Source: Chloroflexota bacterium (GTDB lineage Bacteria > Chloroflexota > Dehalococcoidia > JACPQD01). From it: a stretch of 64,000 nt of DNA. A model generated the notes under the pieces. It was given only the letters and a program-made list of their open reading frames with translations. It was not told the origin of the DNA and searched no databases. How positions within the stretch are numbered: the stretch's first letter is position 1; every line of letters starts with the position of its first letter. The stretch spans positions 124,001 through 188,000 of the forward strand of contig JACPQD010000021.1 of the NCBI GenBank assembly GCA_016190665.1. Direction: 5' to 3'. The position numbers were made by a program, and so were the translations under genes. Below are positions 52,016 through 60,745 of this stretch, one piece after another.

Positions 52016-52330
52016 ATGCTTTTCGCGCTGATAGGCAAGTACGATCCCACGATGATGAAAATCAACTTCGACCGGGAGAGAAAGGTCATGGAGAAGCCGC
52101 CCGAAGGCATCAAGGTGGTGGGGCGATACGCCAGGGTTGGCGGCAGAGGGGGTTTCATCCATCTGGTGGAGGCTGACTCCGCCGACCGGCTGGGCGCCCT
52201 GCTGCTGGAGTTCGTCGATCTGGTCGAGTACGAGATTGTGCCCATCTTCGAGATAACGGGAGCGCGGGCGGTGGAATTGGTCAACGAGTACTGCGAGTGC
52301 GAGGATGTCTGCATGCACGGGCCGATTTAG
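52016..52330 (+). CDS. DUF3303-like small protein
   Basis: 104 residues: MLFALIGKYDP, then a segment of charged residues, KVVGRYARVGGRGGFIHLVEADSADRLGALLLEFVDLVEYEIVPIFE. The order of short strands and the VEAD pattern match DUF3303 dimeric alpha-beta barrel proteins as I remember them; function is unknown. Cys-rich C-terminus (EYCECEDVCMHG) is unusual and might bind a metal. ATG at 52016 after AAGGAGG, preferred over an ATG at 52001. It is flanked by two oppositely oriented copies of a repeat. Confidence 0.75.
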   Translation: MLFALIGKYDPTMMKINFDRERKVMEKPPEGIKVVGRYARVGGRGGFIHLVEADSADRLGALLLEFVDLVEYEIVPIFEITGARAVELVNEYCECEDVCMHGPI

Positions 52331-52356
52331 TGTCGCGATTCTCAAATAGGGTTAGA

Positions 52357-52448
52357 ACCACTGATGGACACGAATGAACTCGGATGCGCTGTGCAAGGGA
52401 CCGGCAACGGCTTCCATAATCTGTGTCTATCCGTGTTAATCCGTGGTT
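52357..52448. repeat. ACCACGGATAAAC inverted repeat, copy 2 (opposite orientation)
   Basis: ACCACTGATGGACACGAATG at 52357 and TCCGTGTTAATCCGTGGTT at the right end resemble the reverse complement of 51681-51771. The two copies flank the small gene at 52016. Confidence 0.55.
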
Positions 52449-52557
52449 CCGGCCGGGTTGCGTTCCATGGAAGCTGTTCTCGCCTGCTGACCAGACTAAC
52501 GAAGCGTTAGATGCGCTGCACTAGCTTGGCGTCTATTGCTCTGAAGGAGGGAACGAT

Positions 52558-54294
52558 TTGACCACCCCCAAATCCCTGGAAGAAGCGGAAAAACTGCCTC
52601 CGATGTGTCCGGAGGCCAACATGCCCAATTACGAGGAGGCGTGCCGCACTTTCAAGTGGGAGGATGTTGAGAAGGCCTTTACCTGGCACGAGACGGGCAA
52701 GGTCAACATGGCCTACGAGGCCATCGACCGCAACGCTGAGACCTGGCGCAAGAACAAGGTGGCGCTTTTCTACGTCGACGACCGGTGGGAGGAGAAATAT
52801 ACTTACCAGGAGCTGAAGCACTTATCTAACAAATTCGCCAACGTCCTCAGGTCGCTGGGCGTCGGCAAGGGAGACCGCGTCTTCGTTTTCATGCCGCGCT
52901 CGCCCGAGCTTTACATTGCCTTCATGGGCGTCTCCAAAGTGGGGGCAGTGGTGGGGCCTCTCTTCGAGGCGTTTATGGAAGGAGCGGTTAGAGATCGCCT
53001 TCAGGACAGCGAGGCCGTCGCCATCGTCACCGCGGACGCCCTCATGGACAGGATACCGGTGAGGGAGCTGCCGCGCTTAAGGAACACCATTGTGGTGGGC
53101 CCTCGACGGAAGCTTGGCAGGGGCGAGGTGAGCTATGAGGGTGAGATGGCGCGGGCTTCCGACAAGTTCGATATCGAGTGGCTCACGCGGGAGGACCCTC
53201 TCATACTCCACTACACCTCTGGCTCCACGGGGAAGCCCAAGGGCATCCTTCACGTGCAAAACGCCATGCTCGGCCACTACCAGACGGCCCGGTGGGTCCT
53301 GGACCTCCGGGATGATGACACCTACTGGTGCACCGCGGACCCCGGCTGGATAACCGGGACGTCTTATGGGATCTACGGCCCCTGGCTGAACGGCGCCACC
53401 TCCCTCATCCGCGGCGGCCGCTTCGACGCAGAGAAGTGGTACCAGACTATCGAAAAGTACCAGGTCACTATCTGGTACTCAGCGCCCACTGCCTTCCGGC
53501 TTATGATGAAGGCGGGCGACGATCTGGTTAAGAAGTACGACCTCTCCAGCTTGCGCCTCATCTACAGCGTCGGCGAGCCGCTGAACCCGGAGGTCATCCG
53601 CTGGGGACGGAAGGTCTTCGGCCTGACCATACTGGACACCTGGTGGATGACGGAGACGGGCATGCAACTCATCGCCAACTACCCCAGCATGGCGGTGAAG
53701 CCCGGGTCCATGGGCAAGCCCTTCCCAGGAACAGCGGCTGCCGTTATCGATGACCTGGGCAAGGAGCTGCCCCCGGGCACCCTGGGCAACCTGGCCATCA
53801 AAGCGGACTGGCCAGCCATGATGCGCAAGATATGGAATAATGAGCCTAAATTCAACGAATACTTTCGCTTCAAGCCCTGGTTCATCTCCGGCGACATGGC
53901 CGTCCGGGACGAGGAGGGCTACTTCTGGTTCCACGGTCGCGGGGACGACATCATTAAGACGTCGGGCGAGCGCGTGGGCCCCTTCGAGGTGGAGAGCGCG
54001 CTGGTGGAGCATGCCGCCGTTGCTGAGGCAGGCGTCATCGGCAAACCCGATCCGGAGAGAGGGCAGATCATCAAGGCCTTCATCACCCTGCGGGCGGGCT
54101 ACCAGCCTTCGGACGCTTTGAAGGACGAGATTGCCCAGTTCGTCAGGAAGAACCTGGCGGCCCATGCCGCGCCGCGGGAGATCGAGTTCCGGGATTCATT
54201 GCCCAAGACGCGCAGCGGGAAGATAATGCGGCGCGTCCTCAAAGCCTGGGAGTTGAATCTGCCCACCGGCGACTTATCGACCCTCGAAGAATAA
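52558..54294 (+). CDS. Acetyl/acyl-CoA synthetase (AMP-forming)
   Basis: 578 residues, ANL superfamily. LHYTSGSTGKPKGILHV is the P-loop-like motif, WWMTETG the A5 region, and GDMAVRDEEGYFWFHGRGDDIIKTSGERVGPFEVE the hinge. KTRSGKIMRR carries the catalytic C-terminal Lys. The N-terminal WEDVEKAF and the short length favour the archaeal-like or Chloroflexota type of acetyl-CoA synthetase; longer-chain acids are possible. It adenylates an acid and forms its CoA thioester. The start is TTG at 52558 with GGAGGG upstream. Adjacent genes suggest no clear operon. Confidence 0.9.
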   Translation: MTTPKSLEEAEKLPPMCPEANMPNYEEACRTFKWEDVEKAFTWHETGKVNMAYEAIDRNAETWRKNKVALFYVDDRWEEKYTYQELKHLSNKFANVLRSLGVGKGDRVFVFMPRSPELYIAFMGVSKVGAVVGPLFEAFMEGAVRDRLQDSEAVAIVTADALMDRIPVRELPRLRNTIVVGPRRKLGRGEVSYEGEMARASDKFDIEWLTREDPLILHYTSGSTGKPKGILHVQNAMLGHYQTARWVLDLRDDDTYWCTADPGWITGTSYGIYGPWLNGATSLIRGGRFDAEKWYQTIEKYQVTIWYSAPTAFRLMMKAGDDLVKKYDLSSLRLIYSVGEPLNPEVIRWGRKVFGLTILDTWWMTETGMQLIANYPSMAVKPGSMGKPFPGTAAAVIDDLGKELPPGTLGNLAIKADWPAMMRKIWNNEPKFNEYFRFKPWFISGDMAVRDEEGYFWFHGRGDDIIKTSGERVGPFEVESALVEHAAVAEAGVIGKPDPERGQIIKAFITLRAGYQPSDALKDEIAQFVRKNLAAHAAPREIEFRDSLPKTRSGKIMRRVLKAWELNLPTGDLSTLEE

Positions 54295-54375
54295 CCGCCT
54301 GGTCAATGAGTAAAAAATCGGTAAAAATTCAGGGGATTATTTTACGCAGATTTTACATGACCTTGGGCTATTTGC

Positions 54376-54404
54376 TTGCTGGGTTGCGCTGGCGACGCTA
54401 GTAT
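54376..54404 (+). promoter_or_regulatory. Possible promoter of the subtilisin gene
   Basis: TTGCTG (54376-54381) is followed after 17 nt by TAGTAT (54399-54404), 33 nt before the start codon. The match to consensus is moderate. Confidence 0.45.
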
Positions 54405-54437
54405 GGATTGTATAGGAAACGCACGGGGAGGTGGACG

Positions 54438-55580
54438 ATGGGAACATCGCGACTGGTTCATAGCTTCATTGCAGGCTTGCTGCTGGCCGGAGCAGTGGCA
54501 TCGTTGGGGGCGGATACGCCCTCCAGGAAGATCGTCGTCTTCAAGGAATTCGAGACTGACGAGGTCGAACACGAGGACATCATCGCCCGTGCTGGCGCGA
54601 CGAAGATCAAACATCTCCGTTTGATCAACGGCGCTGTGGTGTTAGCTGGCCGTGGAAGCCACGACCGCCTGGCGAGGCATGGGTCTGTGCGGCGTGTGGA
54701 GGATGACGTCGAGGCACAAGCCCTTGGAAAGCTTTTGGCTAGCCAACCGGCGGAGCAGCTCCCCTGGGGCGTAAACCGGATCGACGCCGAGCTAGCCTGG
54801 GCGACGAACACGGGGGCGGGCATCAAGGTGGCTGTGGTGGATACGGGAATCGACTTGAGTCATCCCGACCTGGCAGCCAATATCAAGGGCGGCGTGAACA
54901 CCATTAATCCGTCCCGGAGCGCCAAGGACGATAACGGCCACGGCAGCCATGTGGCCGGTACCATTGCCGCGGTGGATAACAGCATTGGCGTCGTCGGGGT
55001 AGCCCCTAAGGCGAGTCTCTATGCCGTCAAGGTGCTCGGCTCCTCCGGCTCCGGTTGGGTCTCGGACATCATCGAAGGTATCCAGTGGTCGGTCCAAAAC
55101 GGGATGCAAGTGGTGAACATGAGCCTGGGGACCAGTTCCGATGTTGTCGCCTTCCACGACGCGCTCACCGCAGCTTACAATGCCGGTATCCTCCTCGTCG
55201 CCGCGGCGGGCAACAGCGGCCCCGGGGACTTCACTGTCAACTATCCGGCCAAGTATGCGGAGGTAATCGCGGTATCGGCCACCACCAGCAGCGATGCGAT
55301 CGCTTCCTATTCGAGCCGAGGCCCGGAGGTGGAACTGGCCGCCCCCGGAACCAGCGTCTATTCGACATACAGAGGCGGCAGGTACGCCACCTTGTCGGGC
55401 ACTTCTATGGCTACTCCCCATGTCTCCGGCGCGGCGGCGCTGGCGCTGGCCCGCGGCTTGAGTCGGGACGAAGCCAGGGCGGCTCTCCAGGCCACGGCGG
55501 ACGACCTTGGGTCGGCTGGGCGGGACAACCTGTTCGGTTACGGGCTCGTGGATGCCGAGCAGGTGGGGACCGGGCTTTAG
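54438..55580 (+). CDS. Secreted subtilisin-like serine protease (S8)
   Basis: 380 residues from ATG at 54438 (GGGAGG upstream). A signal peptide (LVHSFIAGLLLAGAVASLGA) and propeptide (to about residue 105) precede the catalytic domain. The triad is Asp in VVDTGID, His in NGHGSHVAGT and Ser in SGTSMATPHV, all intact, with oxyanion Asn in AAAGNSGPGD. It is an extracellular endopeptidase that matures by self-cleavage. Strong terminator follows. No link to the neighbouring metabolic genes is apparent. Confidence 0.93.
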   Translation: MGTSRLVHSFIAGLLLAGAVASLGADTPSRKIVVFKEFETDEVEHEDIIARAGATKIKHLRLINGAVVLAGRGSHDRLARHGSVRRVEDDVEAQALGKLLASQPAEQLPWGVNRIDAELAWATNTGAGIKVAVVDTGIDLSHPDLAANIKGGVNTINPSRSAKDDNGHGSHVAGTIAAVDNSIGVVGVAPKASLYAVKVLGSSGSGWVSDIIEGIQWSVQNGMQVVNMSLGTSSDVVAFHDALTAAYNAGILLVAAAGNSGPGDFTVNYPAKYAEVIAVSATTSSDAIASYSSRGPEVELAAPGTSVYSTYRGGRYATLSGTSMATPHVSGAAALALARGLSRDEARAALQATADDLGSAGRDNLFGYGLVDAEQVGTGL

Positions 55581-55604
55581 ACACACCCTACAGTCAGCAC
55601 GAAA

Positions 55605-55636
55605 GGGGGGCAATCTGAGAGATTGCCCCCCTTTTT
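55605..55636 (+). terminator. Strong intrinsic terminator
   Basis: GGGGGGCAATC-TGAGA-GATTGCCCCCC followed by TTTTT: an 11-bp perfect stem. It lies between convergent genes and is likely used by the subtilisin gene; its mirror side has TTTC, so it may also serve the NYN gene. Confidence 0.9.
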
Positions 55637-55659
55637 CGTCGATCTGGGAGTGGTCAATA

Positions 55660-56265
55660 TCAAGTGGGGTTGGCGGGCGCCTCGGCGCCCTTGCTCTCCC
55701 GCCTCGCTGGCGCCGCGCCGGGCCTCTTGCGTCGGGGACGCCGCGAGCCCGCCCACAAGCCCGTGAAGAACTCCCGGTTCAGCAAGTGACGGTTGTCGGC
55801 CACATTGAGCAGGTCTTTCGATACGTTGCTCTCGAAATTGGCCACTTCCACGTGCTTGCCCATGTTCTTGACTGCCTGCAATGCGTAGGCGAAATCCCCG
55901 TCGCCGCTCACCAGGACCGCCACGTCGTACAGGCCGTTCCACGCGAAGAGAAGAAGGTCAGTGGCGAGCATGATATCGATGCCCTTCTCCACGGTAGTCC
56001 CCTGCGCCATCTTGGTCCCGCCCAGCCGCACCTCCAGATAGGGCGTCTTCCGCAGAGCCTCCAGGAACTCCTGCTGTTCGCGGTGCCCTTCGGGGCGCTG
56101 GGTCGGGTCCTGCAAGACGTTGTAGTAGTAAGTCCGAAACAGACGTCTCTGCCCTACCAGCTTCCGGGCAAACTCGGTGAAGTTCAGATCATACCGATTG
56201 AAGTTGCCACGCAGGGCGTGGTACAGATTGCTGCCGTCGATGAAAATGGCTACTCTATCTTCCAA
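55660..56265 (-). CDS. NYN-domain (PIN-like) nuclease, LabA/DUF88 group
   Basis: 201 residues. Conserved acidic residues are in AIFIDGSNLYHAL (Asp10), KGIDIMLATDLL and VSGDGDFAYALQAV, matching the metal site of NYN RNases. The last ~40 residues are Arg/Ala/Pro-rich and likely disordered or nucleic-acid binding. It probably processes or degrades RNA. ATG at 56265 with GGGAGGAAT upstream. It is convergent with the subtilisin gene. Confidence 0.88.
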   Translation of the reverse strand: MEDRVAIFIDGSNLYHALRGNFNRYDLNFTEFARKLVGQRRLFRTYYYNVLQDPTQRPEGHREQQEFLEALRKTPYLEVRLGGTKMAQGTTVEKGIDIMLATDLLLFAWNGLYDVAVLVSGDGDFAYALQAVKNMGKHVEVANFESNVSKDLLNVADNRHLLNREFFTGLWAGSRRPRRKRPGAAPARRESKGAEAPANPT

Positions 56266-56365
56266 ACTATTCCTCCCAGATGGACCCTTCGTGCATTTAA
56301 TGTACCCTCTGAAATTCCATTATACACTACGGGGAAACTAACGGCGGACGGGCAGAGAACAAGCA

Positions 56366-56431
56366 CATGGATATGCAGGATGAACAGGATTGAAACATGC
56401 AAATCCCATCCTGTCTATTCTGTGCATCCAT
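56366..56431. repeat. Inverted repeat element (CAGGATGAACAGGAT type), copy 1
   Basis: Arms ATGGATATGCAGGATGAACA and its inverted partner (ATCCTGTCTATTCTGTGCATCCAT). It resembles the copy directly after it and lies in the 340-bp gap between the NYN gene and the membrane-protein gene. It is a common environmental-genome intergenic element. Confidence 0.65.
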
Positions 56432-56459
56432 ACGAGTAAGGGAGAAAGAAGGACAAGGA

Positions 56460-56548
56460 CCCAGATATCCAGGATGAACAGGATTGAAACCGTAGAAATC
56501 TTATCCTGTCTATCCTGTACATCCATGTTAATAAAGGATATCTGGGAG
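56460..56548. repeat. Inverted repeat element (CAGGATGAACAGGAT type), copy 2
   Basis: Outer arms CCCAGATATCC (56460) and GGATATCTGGG (ending 56548); inner arms CAGGATGAACAGGATT and ATCCTGTCTATCCTGT. It is a tandem relative of copy 1, 28 bp apart. Confidence 0.65.
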
Positions 56549-56605
56549 GGGGGACTGGGGGATTTAGCGATGAGCCAGCAACGTCGGTTTGCGCAGGAGC
56601 GGAGG

Positions 56606-57007
56606 CTAGCGCCCGTAGAGCCAGCGGTAGAGCGTCTCCCACCAGGGCGTGGGTCGCGTGTCCACGATGCGGCCGCGCCACCTTCTCAGATGGATGTTGG
56701 TGTCGGGTTTGATGAAGAATGTAGCGAAGGCGGTGAAGAAGAGGACGACGCCGATCCAGAGGAGGGGTTCGCCAAGGGCGGCGAAGAGACGTCGCAAGAT
56801 GACTGCGGCGACGAGGAGTCCCAGGCTCACCAGCATCAACTGTCCGGGCGACGAAGGCCGCCGCGCGATTCGCGGCAGACGCAGGAGGAGAAGCGGCGCC
56901 CGCAGAAAGGGAGCCGCCAGCCGGCGAAAGAAGGTGCGCCGTCGTCGCCGCCGCTCCACTTCGATGAGGATCTCTTCCAGTTGCTGGTCGATATATCCAC
57001 GCGACAT
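56606..57007 (-). CDS. Small membrane protein of unknown function
   Basis: 133 residues from ATG at 57007 (GGGAG upstream), preferred over an upstream codon at 57073. The N-terminal arm is basic (VERRRRRRTFFRR). Two hydrophobic segments follow: LMLVSLGLLVAAVILRRLFAAL (about 62-80) and LLWIGVVLFFTAFATFF (about 85-101). The C-terminus is Trp/Arg-rich (RRWRGRIVDTRPTPWWETLYRWLYGR). The family is not recognised. It is perhaps an envelope protein. Confidence 0.7.
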   Translation of the reverse strand: MSRGYIDQQLEEILIEVERRRRRRTFFRRLAAPFLRAPLLLLRLPRIARRPSSPGQLMLVSLGLLVAAVILRRLFAALGEPLLWIGVVLFFTAFATFFIKPDTNIHLRRWRGRIVDTRPTPWWETLYRWLYGR

Positions 57008-57123
57008 GCGAGGCTCCCAGGGGACTGACCTAAAGGAATTATAGCACGCGGCCGCTCGCTTCGCGCCGTCCATTTTGCTGGAAAGCGTTGCGTCATTTGC
57101 TTATTTTTACTTAGTAGAGCAGC

Positions 57124-58023
57124 CTATCCCCACGCAAGTAGACGCGCTGCGTTTTCGCCCAGGATCAGCCGCTTCTCGGCTTCCGTAAGGTCTAGCGCCA
57201 GGAGATTGTCGATCGCAGGAGTGGGATGGAACCAGGGAAGGTCCGAGCCGAAGAGCACCCTTGCCGCGCCTACAGCGCGCATCATCGATGCTAGCTCATA
57301 GCCTGTGGGCTTGCCTTCACGTCCCGCCTCCGAGATCATCGCAGAGCAATCGAACATCACTTGCGGGTACGCCTTGGCCAGTTTCGCAGCCTCCTCCCAG
57401 TGCCCCTGGCCCATGTGGGCGAAGACGAGGGTAAGCCTGGGGAACGCTGCGAGCACCTCGGCGAAGAAGCGCGGTTCGGCGAAATCGGTGCCCGCCGAAA
57501 AGCTGCCGCAGTGGGAGAGCACCGGCCTGCCCAGCCTTTGGGCCGTCTCATAGATGGGAAAGAGGCATTCGTCATTGGGATAGATACGTTGAATATTGGG
57601 GTGCAACTTCACGCCCGCGGCGCCCAGGCTACCGAAGCATTCGACTAACTCGCTCCTCATGAGCGCCGGGCCCATCACCGGGTCGACGCAGACGAAGGAG
57701 ATTAGCTCCGGATGCTCCCTGGACACTTCCAGGCTCCAGCGGTTGCGCCGCTGAATCCTGGCGATCAGCTCGCGGTCGATGTCGTCCAGCGCCGCGTCCC
57801 GCCTCTCCTCCGGAAGTCTGGCCAATGCCGCCTCGCGCATCTCGGGGACCGGCACCAGGCTCAGCATCACCGCCTTCGATACACCCGAGGCGGCCATCAC
57901 CCCCAGCGTCTCCTCGATGGTCCCCGCGTATTCCGTCTCGCCACGGTCGCCCATCGCCCGCAGGCCGATCTCGCGGCTCTGGTAGGTATGGACGTGAAAA
58001 TCGATGATGAAGGGGTGTGGCAA
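57124..58023 (-). CDS. Amidohydrolase-2 family metal-dependent hydrolase
   Basis: 299 residues from TTG at 58023 (GGGAGG exactly 6 nt upstream; an adjacent TTG at 58029 touches the box). IIDFHVHTY gives the HxH metal ligands, AGVKLHPN a Lys/His strand, LVFAHMGQGHW a further His, and LFGSDLPW the catalytic Asp. The family includes decarboxylases and TIM-barrel hydrolases of aromatic or lactone substrates. It diverges from the methyltransferase gene, with the promoter region between. Confidence 0.87.
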   Translation of the reverse strand: MPHPFIIDFHVHTYQSREIGLRAMGDRGETEYAGTIEETLGVMAASGVSKAVMLSLVPVPEMREAALARLPEERRDAALDDIDRELIARIQRRNRWSLEVSREHPELISFVCVDPVMGPALMRSELVECFGSLGAAGVKLHPNIQRIYPNDECLFPIYETAQRLGRPVLSHCGSFSAGTDFAEPRFFAEVLAAFPRLTLVFAHMGQGHWEEAAKLAKAYPQVMFDCSAMISEAGREGKPTGYELASMMRAVGAARVLFGSDLPWFHPTPAIDNLLALDLTEAEKRLILGENAARLLAWG

Positions 58024-58160
58024 GGCCAACCTCCCAATTGTATTCGCAGTTCAGAGCTTACATTCTAAGGAAGGCAAAGTCAAGCCCAACTATCATACAT
58101 CTTATCAAGAAGGGCGGAGCAACGGTTTCTTGGCCCGCAATCCAGATCGCCGGTCGCCTG

Positions 58161-58189
58161 TTGCCTACTTGCTTCATCCGGGATATAAT
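58161..58189 (+). promoter_or_regulatory. Sigma-70 promoter of the restriction-modification cassette
   Basis: TTGCCT (58161-58166), 17-nt spacer, TATAAT (58184-58189). The methyltransferase is taken to start at 58221, so the leader is about 25 nt. Confidence 0.65.
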
Positions 58190-58220
58190 GTTGCGGACTA
58201 GAAAGCGCCTCTGGAAGAAC

Positions 58221-59567
58221 ATGGCAATGAACCAGACTGTCCAACTCGGTACCTCTCCCAAGGAGGACAATAGGCTTCAGGTTCACGACCTGGCGGCGCA
58301 CGACTGGTATCGATTCGTTCTCTCTTTTCCACCGCATCTAGTGCGCGACTACGTTGAGCGCTTCGGACTCGATCGCCGATCCACGGTCCTCGATCCGTTC
58401 TGCGGGACCGGAACCACGCTAGTTGAGTGCAAGAAGCTATTAATCCGAAGTGTCGGCGTCGAAGCACATCCTATGGCCTGCTTCGCGAGTCGAACCAAGG
58501 TGAACTGGGATCCCAACCCTGGTTTTCTCGTGACGCATGCAGATAAGGTCGCAACAGTCGCTTTGACCAGGCTCGGAGAACAGCGCGTCAACAGCTTTTC
58601 GGACCTCCCTCTTTTTCTCCACATGGACGACCCTTCTGTTCAAATGCGAACCCTCTCAGCCGAAGAGCGAAAACTCCTTATAGACAACTCAGTAAGCCCG
58701 TTGCCGTTGCACAAGACATTGGTGCTTCTCGATGCCATCTACGATAGCAGGGACGAACAAGTCACCAACCACGAGCTTCTGGCGCTTGCCAAAGTTGCAG
58801 TTTCCTCCGCCAGTAATCTGCGCTTCGGGCCAGAGGTAGGGGTGGGTCCCGTGAAGCTCGACGCTCCTGTGGTTGAGGACTGGCTGACTGCCATACGAAT
58901 CATGGCGATGGACTTACGAAAGCTGCGCCCGAGACCCAATGCCGAAGCCGTTGTCCATCGCGCAGATTCCAGGCTCCTGTCCAACGTTCTTGCTCCCGCT
59001 TCGGTCGACGCTGTCATCACGTCACCCCCCTACCCAAATGAGAAAGACTATACCCGGACGACCCGTCTCGAGTCTGTCCTGCTAGGATTCATACGCAACA
59101 AGCAGGAGTTGCGAGCCATCAAACATGAACTCGTTCGCTCGAATACACGAAGTGTCTACTCGTCCGATCGCGACCATCTGGCGGTAGCCCACAACGAGGC
59201 GATCAACCGGATTGCTGAGGACATCGAGAAGCGCCGCATTGAGCTTGGCAAGACCTCGGGCTTTGAGCGCCTGTACTCCAGACTCACAAAACTCTATTTT
59301 GGTGGAATGGCCAGGCATCTCTCGGAACTGCGGCCTATCTTGCGTCCAGGCGCCAGTCTTGCCTACGTTGTTGGTGACCAAGCTTCCTATTTGAGAATCA
59401 TGATACGTACTGGAGAACTGATCGCCGATATCGCCGAGTCGCTCGGTTACGAAGTCGTTGGCACCGATTTGTTTCGCACACGGGCAGCGACGGCGACGAA
59501 ACAGCAGTTACGAGAAGAGGTCGTCGTGCTCCGCTGGCCAGGCCCAAGTCATCAACGAACGGCATAG
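58221..59567 (+). CDS. DNA methyltransferase (N4-cytosine/N6-adenine type)
   Basis: 448 residues from ATG at 58221. Motif I DPFCGTGTTL lies at about residue 58 (SAM binding) and TSPPY at about 267-271 (catalytic motif IV). The ~200 residues between them probably contain the target recognition domain, an alpha-class order. The Ser in TSPPY is commonly seen in N4-cytosine methyltransferases but does not prove the base. Upstream in-frame codons to 58017 lack a ribosome site and precede the promoter. Two bases separate it from the next gene, so the pair is an operon. Confidence 0.87.
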   Translation: MAMNQTVQLGTSPKEDNRLQVHDLAAHDWYRFVLSFPPHLVRDYVERFGLDRRSTVLDPFCGTGTTLVECKKLLIRSVGVEAHPMACFASRTKVNWDPNPGFLVTHADKVATVALTRLGEQRVNSFSDLPLFLHMDDPSVQMRTLSAEERKLLIDNSVSPLPLHKTLVLLDAIYDSRDEQVTNHELLALAKVAVSSASNLRFGPEVGVGPVKLDAPVVEDWLTAIRIMAMDLRKLRPRPNAEAVVHRADSRLLSNVLAPASVDAVITSPPYPNEKDYTRTTRLESVLLGFIRNKQELRAIKHELVRSNTRSVYSSDRDHLAVAHNEAINRIAEDIEKRRIELGKTSGFERLYSRLTKLYFGGMARHLSELRPILRPGASLAYVVGDQASYLRIMIRTGELIADIAESLGYEVVGTDLFRTRAATATKQQLREEVVVLRWPGPSHQRTA

Positions 59568-59569
59568 CC

Positions 59570-60364
59570 GTGAATCAAAACACGTATGCCTCCATCATAG
59601 CGGAAATGTTCCAGGCTAAGTTCAGGCCGGGAATGCGAGAGGTCGAGTTCCTCCGGGAGGACATCGTTGAGTTCTCCAGGAAGCTTAACATTAAGCTTCC
59701 CAAGAATCTCGGCGACTTGGTCTACAGTTTTCGTTACAGGGCCGCTCTGCCCCAGTCGATCCAGTCTCAAGCGCCCGAAGGGGACATGTGGATCATTCGT
59801 CCCGCCGGAACAGCCCGGTACAGATTCGTCCTGGTACCAAACAAGCCGATAGCGCCAAATGAAGCCCTGATAGTGACGAAGGTACCCGACGCTACTCCGG
59901 GCATGGTCGCCAGGTACGCCTTGAGTGACGAACAGGCCCTCCTGGCCAAGCTACGATACAACCGGCTCGTCGATATCTTCTCGGGTGTCACGTGCTACTC
60001 ACTCCAAAATCATCTTCGCACCACCGTGCCCAATATGGGGCAGGTTGAAACAGACGAAATCTATGTTGGCATTGACCGGAAAGGCGCCCAATACGTTCTC
60101 CCTGTTCAGGCGAAGGGCGGCACCGGCAAAGTCAACATTGTCCAGATCGAACAGGACATCGGCGTCTGTTCCCACAAATTCCCGTCTCTGATCTGCCGGC
60201 CAATCGCTGCACAGTTCATGCGTGACGGTGTTATCGCACTTTTCGAGTTTCAACAGGATGACAACGGAGTCGGGATTTCGTCGGAGAAACACTACAAGTT
60301 AGTGCCGCCAGAGGAGGTCACAGAAGACGACCTGCGAGCCTACCGTACGCTGACGCCAGACTAA
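59570..60364 (+). CDS. Putative type II restriction endonuclease (PD-(D/E)xK-like)
   Basis: 264 residues. The GTG start at 59570 is 2 nt after the methyltransferase stop, so they are coupled. Acidic residues (ETDE, Asp162) followed by a strand (QYVLPVQAK, Lys182) give a candidate PD-(D/E)xK metal site with Gln in place of the middle acid. I do not recognise the precise family; the assignment comes mainly from its partnership with the methyltransferase. An alternative is a non-nuclease protein of unknown role. Confidence 0.7.
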   Translation: MNQNTYASIIAEMFQAKFRPGMREVEFLREDIVEFSRKLNIKLPKNLGDLVYSFRYRAALPQSIQSQAPEGDMWIIRPAGTARYRFVLVPNKPIAPNEALIVTKVPDATPGMVARYALSDEQALLAKLRYNRLVDIFSGVTCYSLQNHLRTTVPNMGQVETDEIYVGIDRKGAQYVLPVQAKGGTGKVNIVQIEQDIGVCSHKFPSLICRPIAAQFMRDGVIALFEFQQDDNGVGISSEKHYKLVPPEEVTEDDLRAYRTLTPD

Positions 60365-60526
60365 CCGCAACATGCCTCATATCTCTGCCCCAGGGTTGGC
60401 CTTGACCGGGCCAGGCGCTCCTATTTGTTGCGGCGATGCCGACCGACGGGGACGCGCTGGGCCGCCGAGAGGTCTTGGCCGGGCTCTTGTGTCCTTCTCG
60501 CTCTCTTCGTCCAGGGCTCACCCAAG

Positions 60527-60745
60527 CTAACGAGTCTGGTAAATGACCGGGCGGTAGCGGGGTGGAGGAATAGGATCGCCGCTCTCCCGGGCCACGGCGA
60601 GCCACGCCTCCTTGGCCTTGAGGGCTTCCACGAGCGCCTCGGTAGGGGTTGCTCCAAACGCCGAACAGGCATCCAGGTCAGGAATGTCCGCCACATAGGC
60701 CTTATCGTCTTCCGACCAAAAGACATTGATATGGTAGTCCTTCAC
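60527..60745 (-). CDS. HicB-like antitoxin/short ribbon protein
   Basis: 72 residues: INVFWSEDDKAYVADIPDLDACSAFGATPTEALVEALKAKEAWLAVA is the core of HicB-type partial RNase H-fold antitoxins; the C-terminus (RYRPVIYQTR) lacks an obvious DNA-binding helix-turn-helix or ribbon-helix-helix. Start GTG at 60745 overlaps the hicA-like stop (GTGA). Confidence 0.8.
   Translation of the reverse strand: MKDYHINVFWSEDDKAYVADIPDLDACSAFGATPTEALVEALKAKEAWLAVARESGDPIPPPRYRPVIYQTR

Noticed and set aside
56366-56548. CRISPR array
   Set aside because: The repeats are two imperfect palindromic elements, not regularly spaced short repeats with unique spacers; no cas genes are present.
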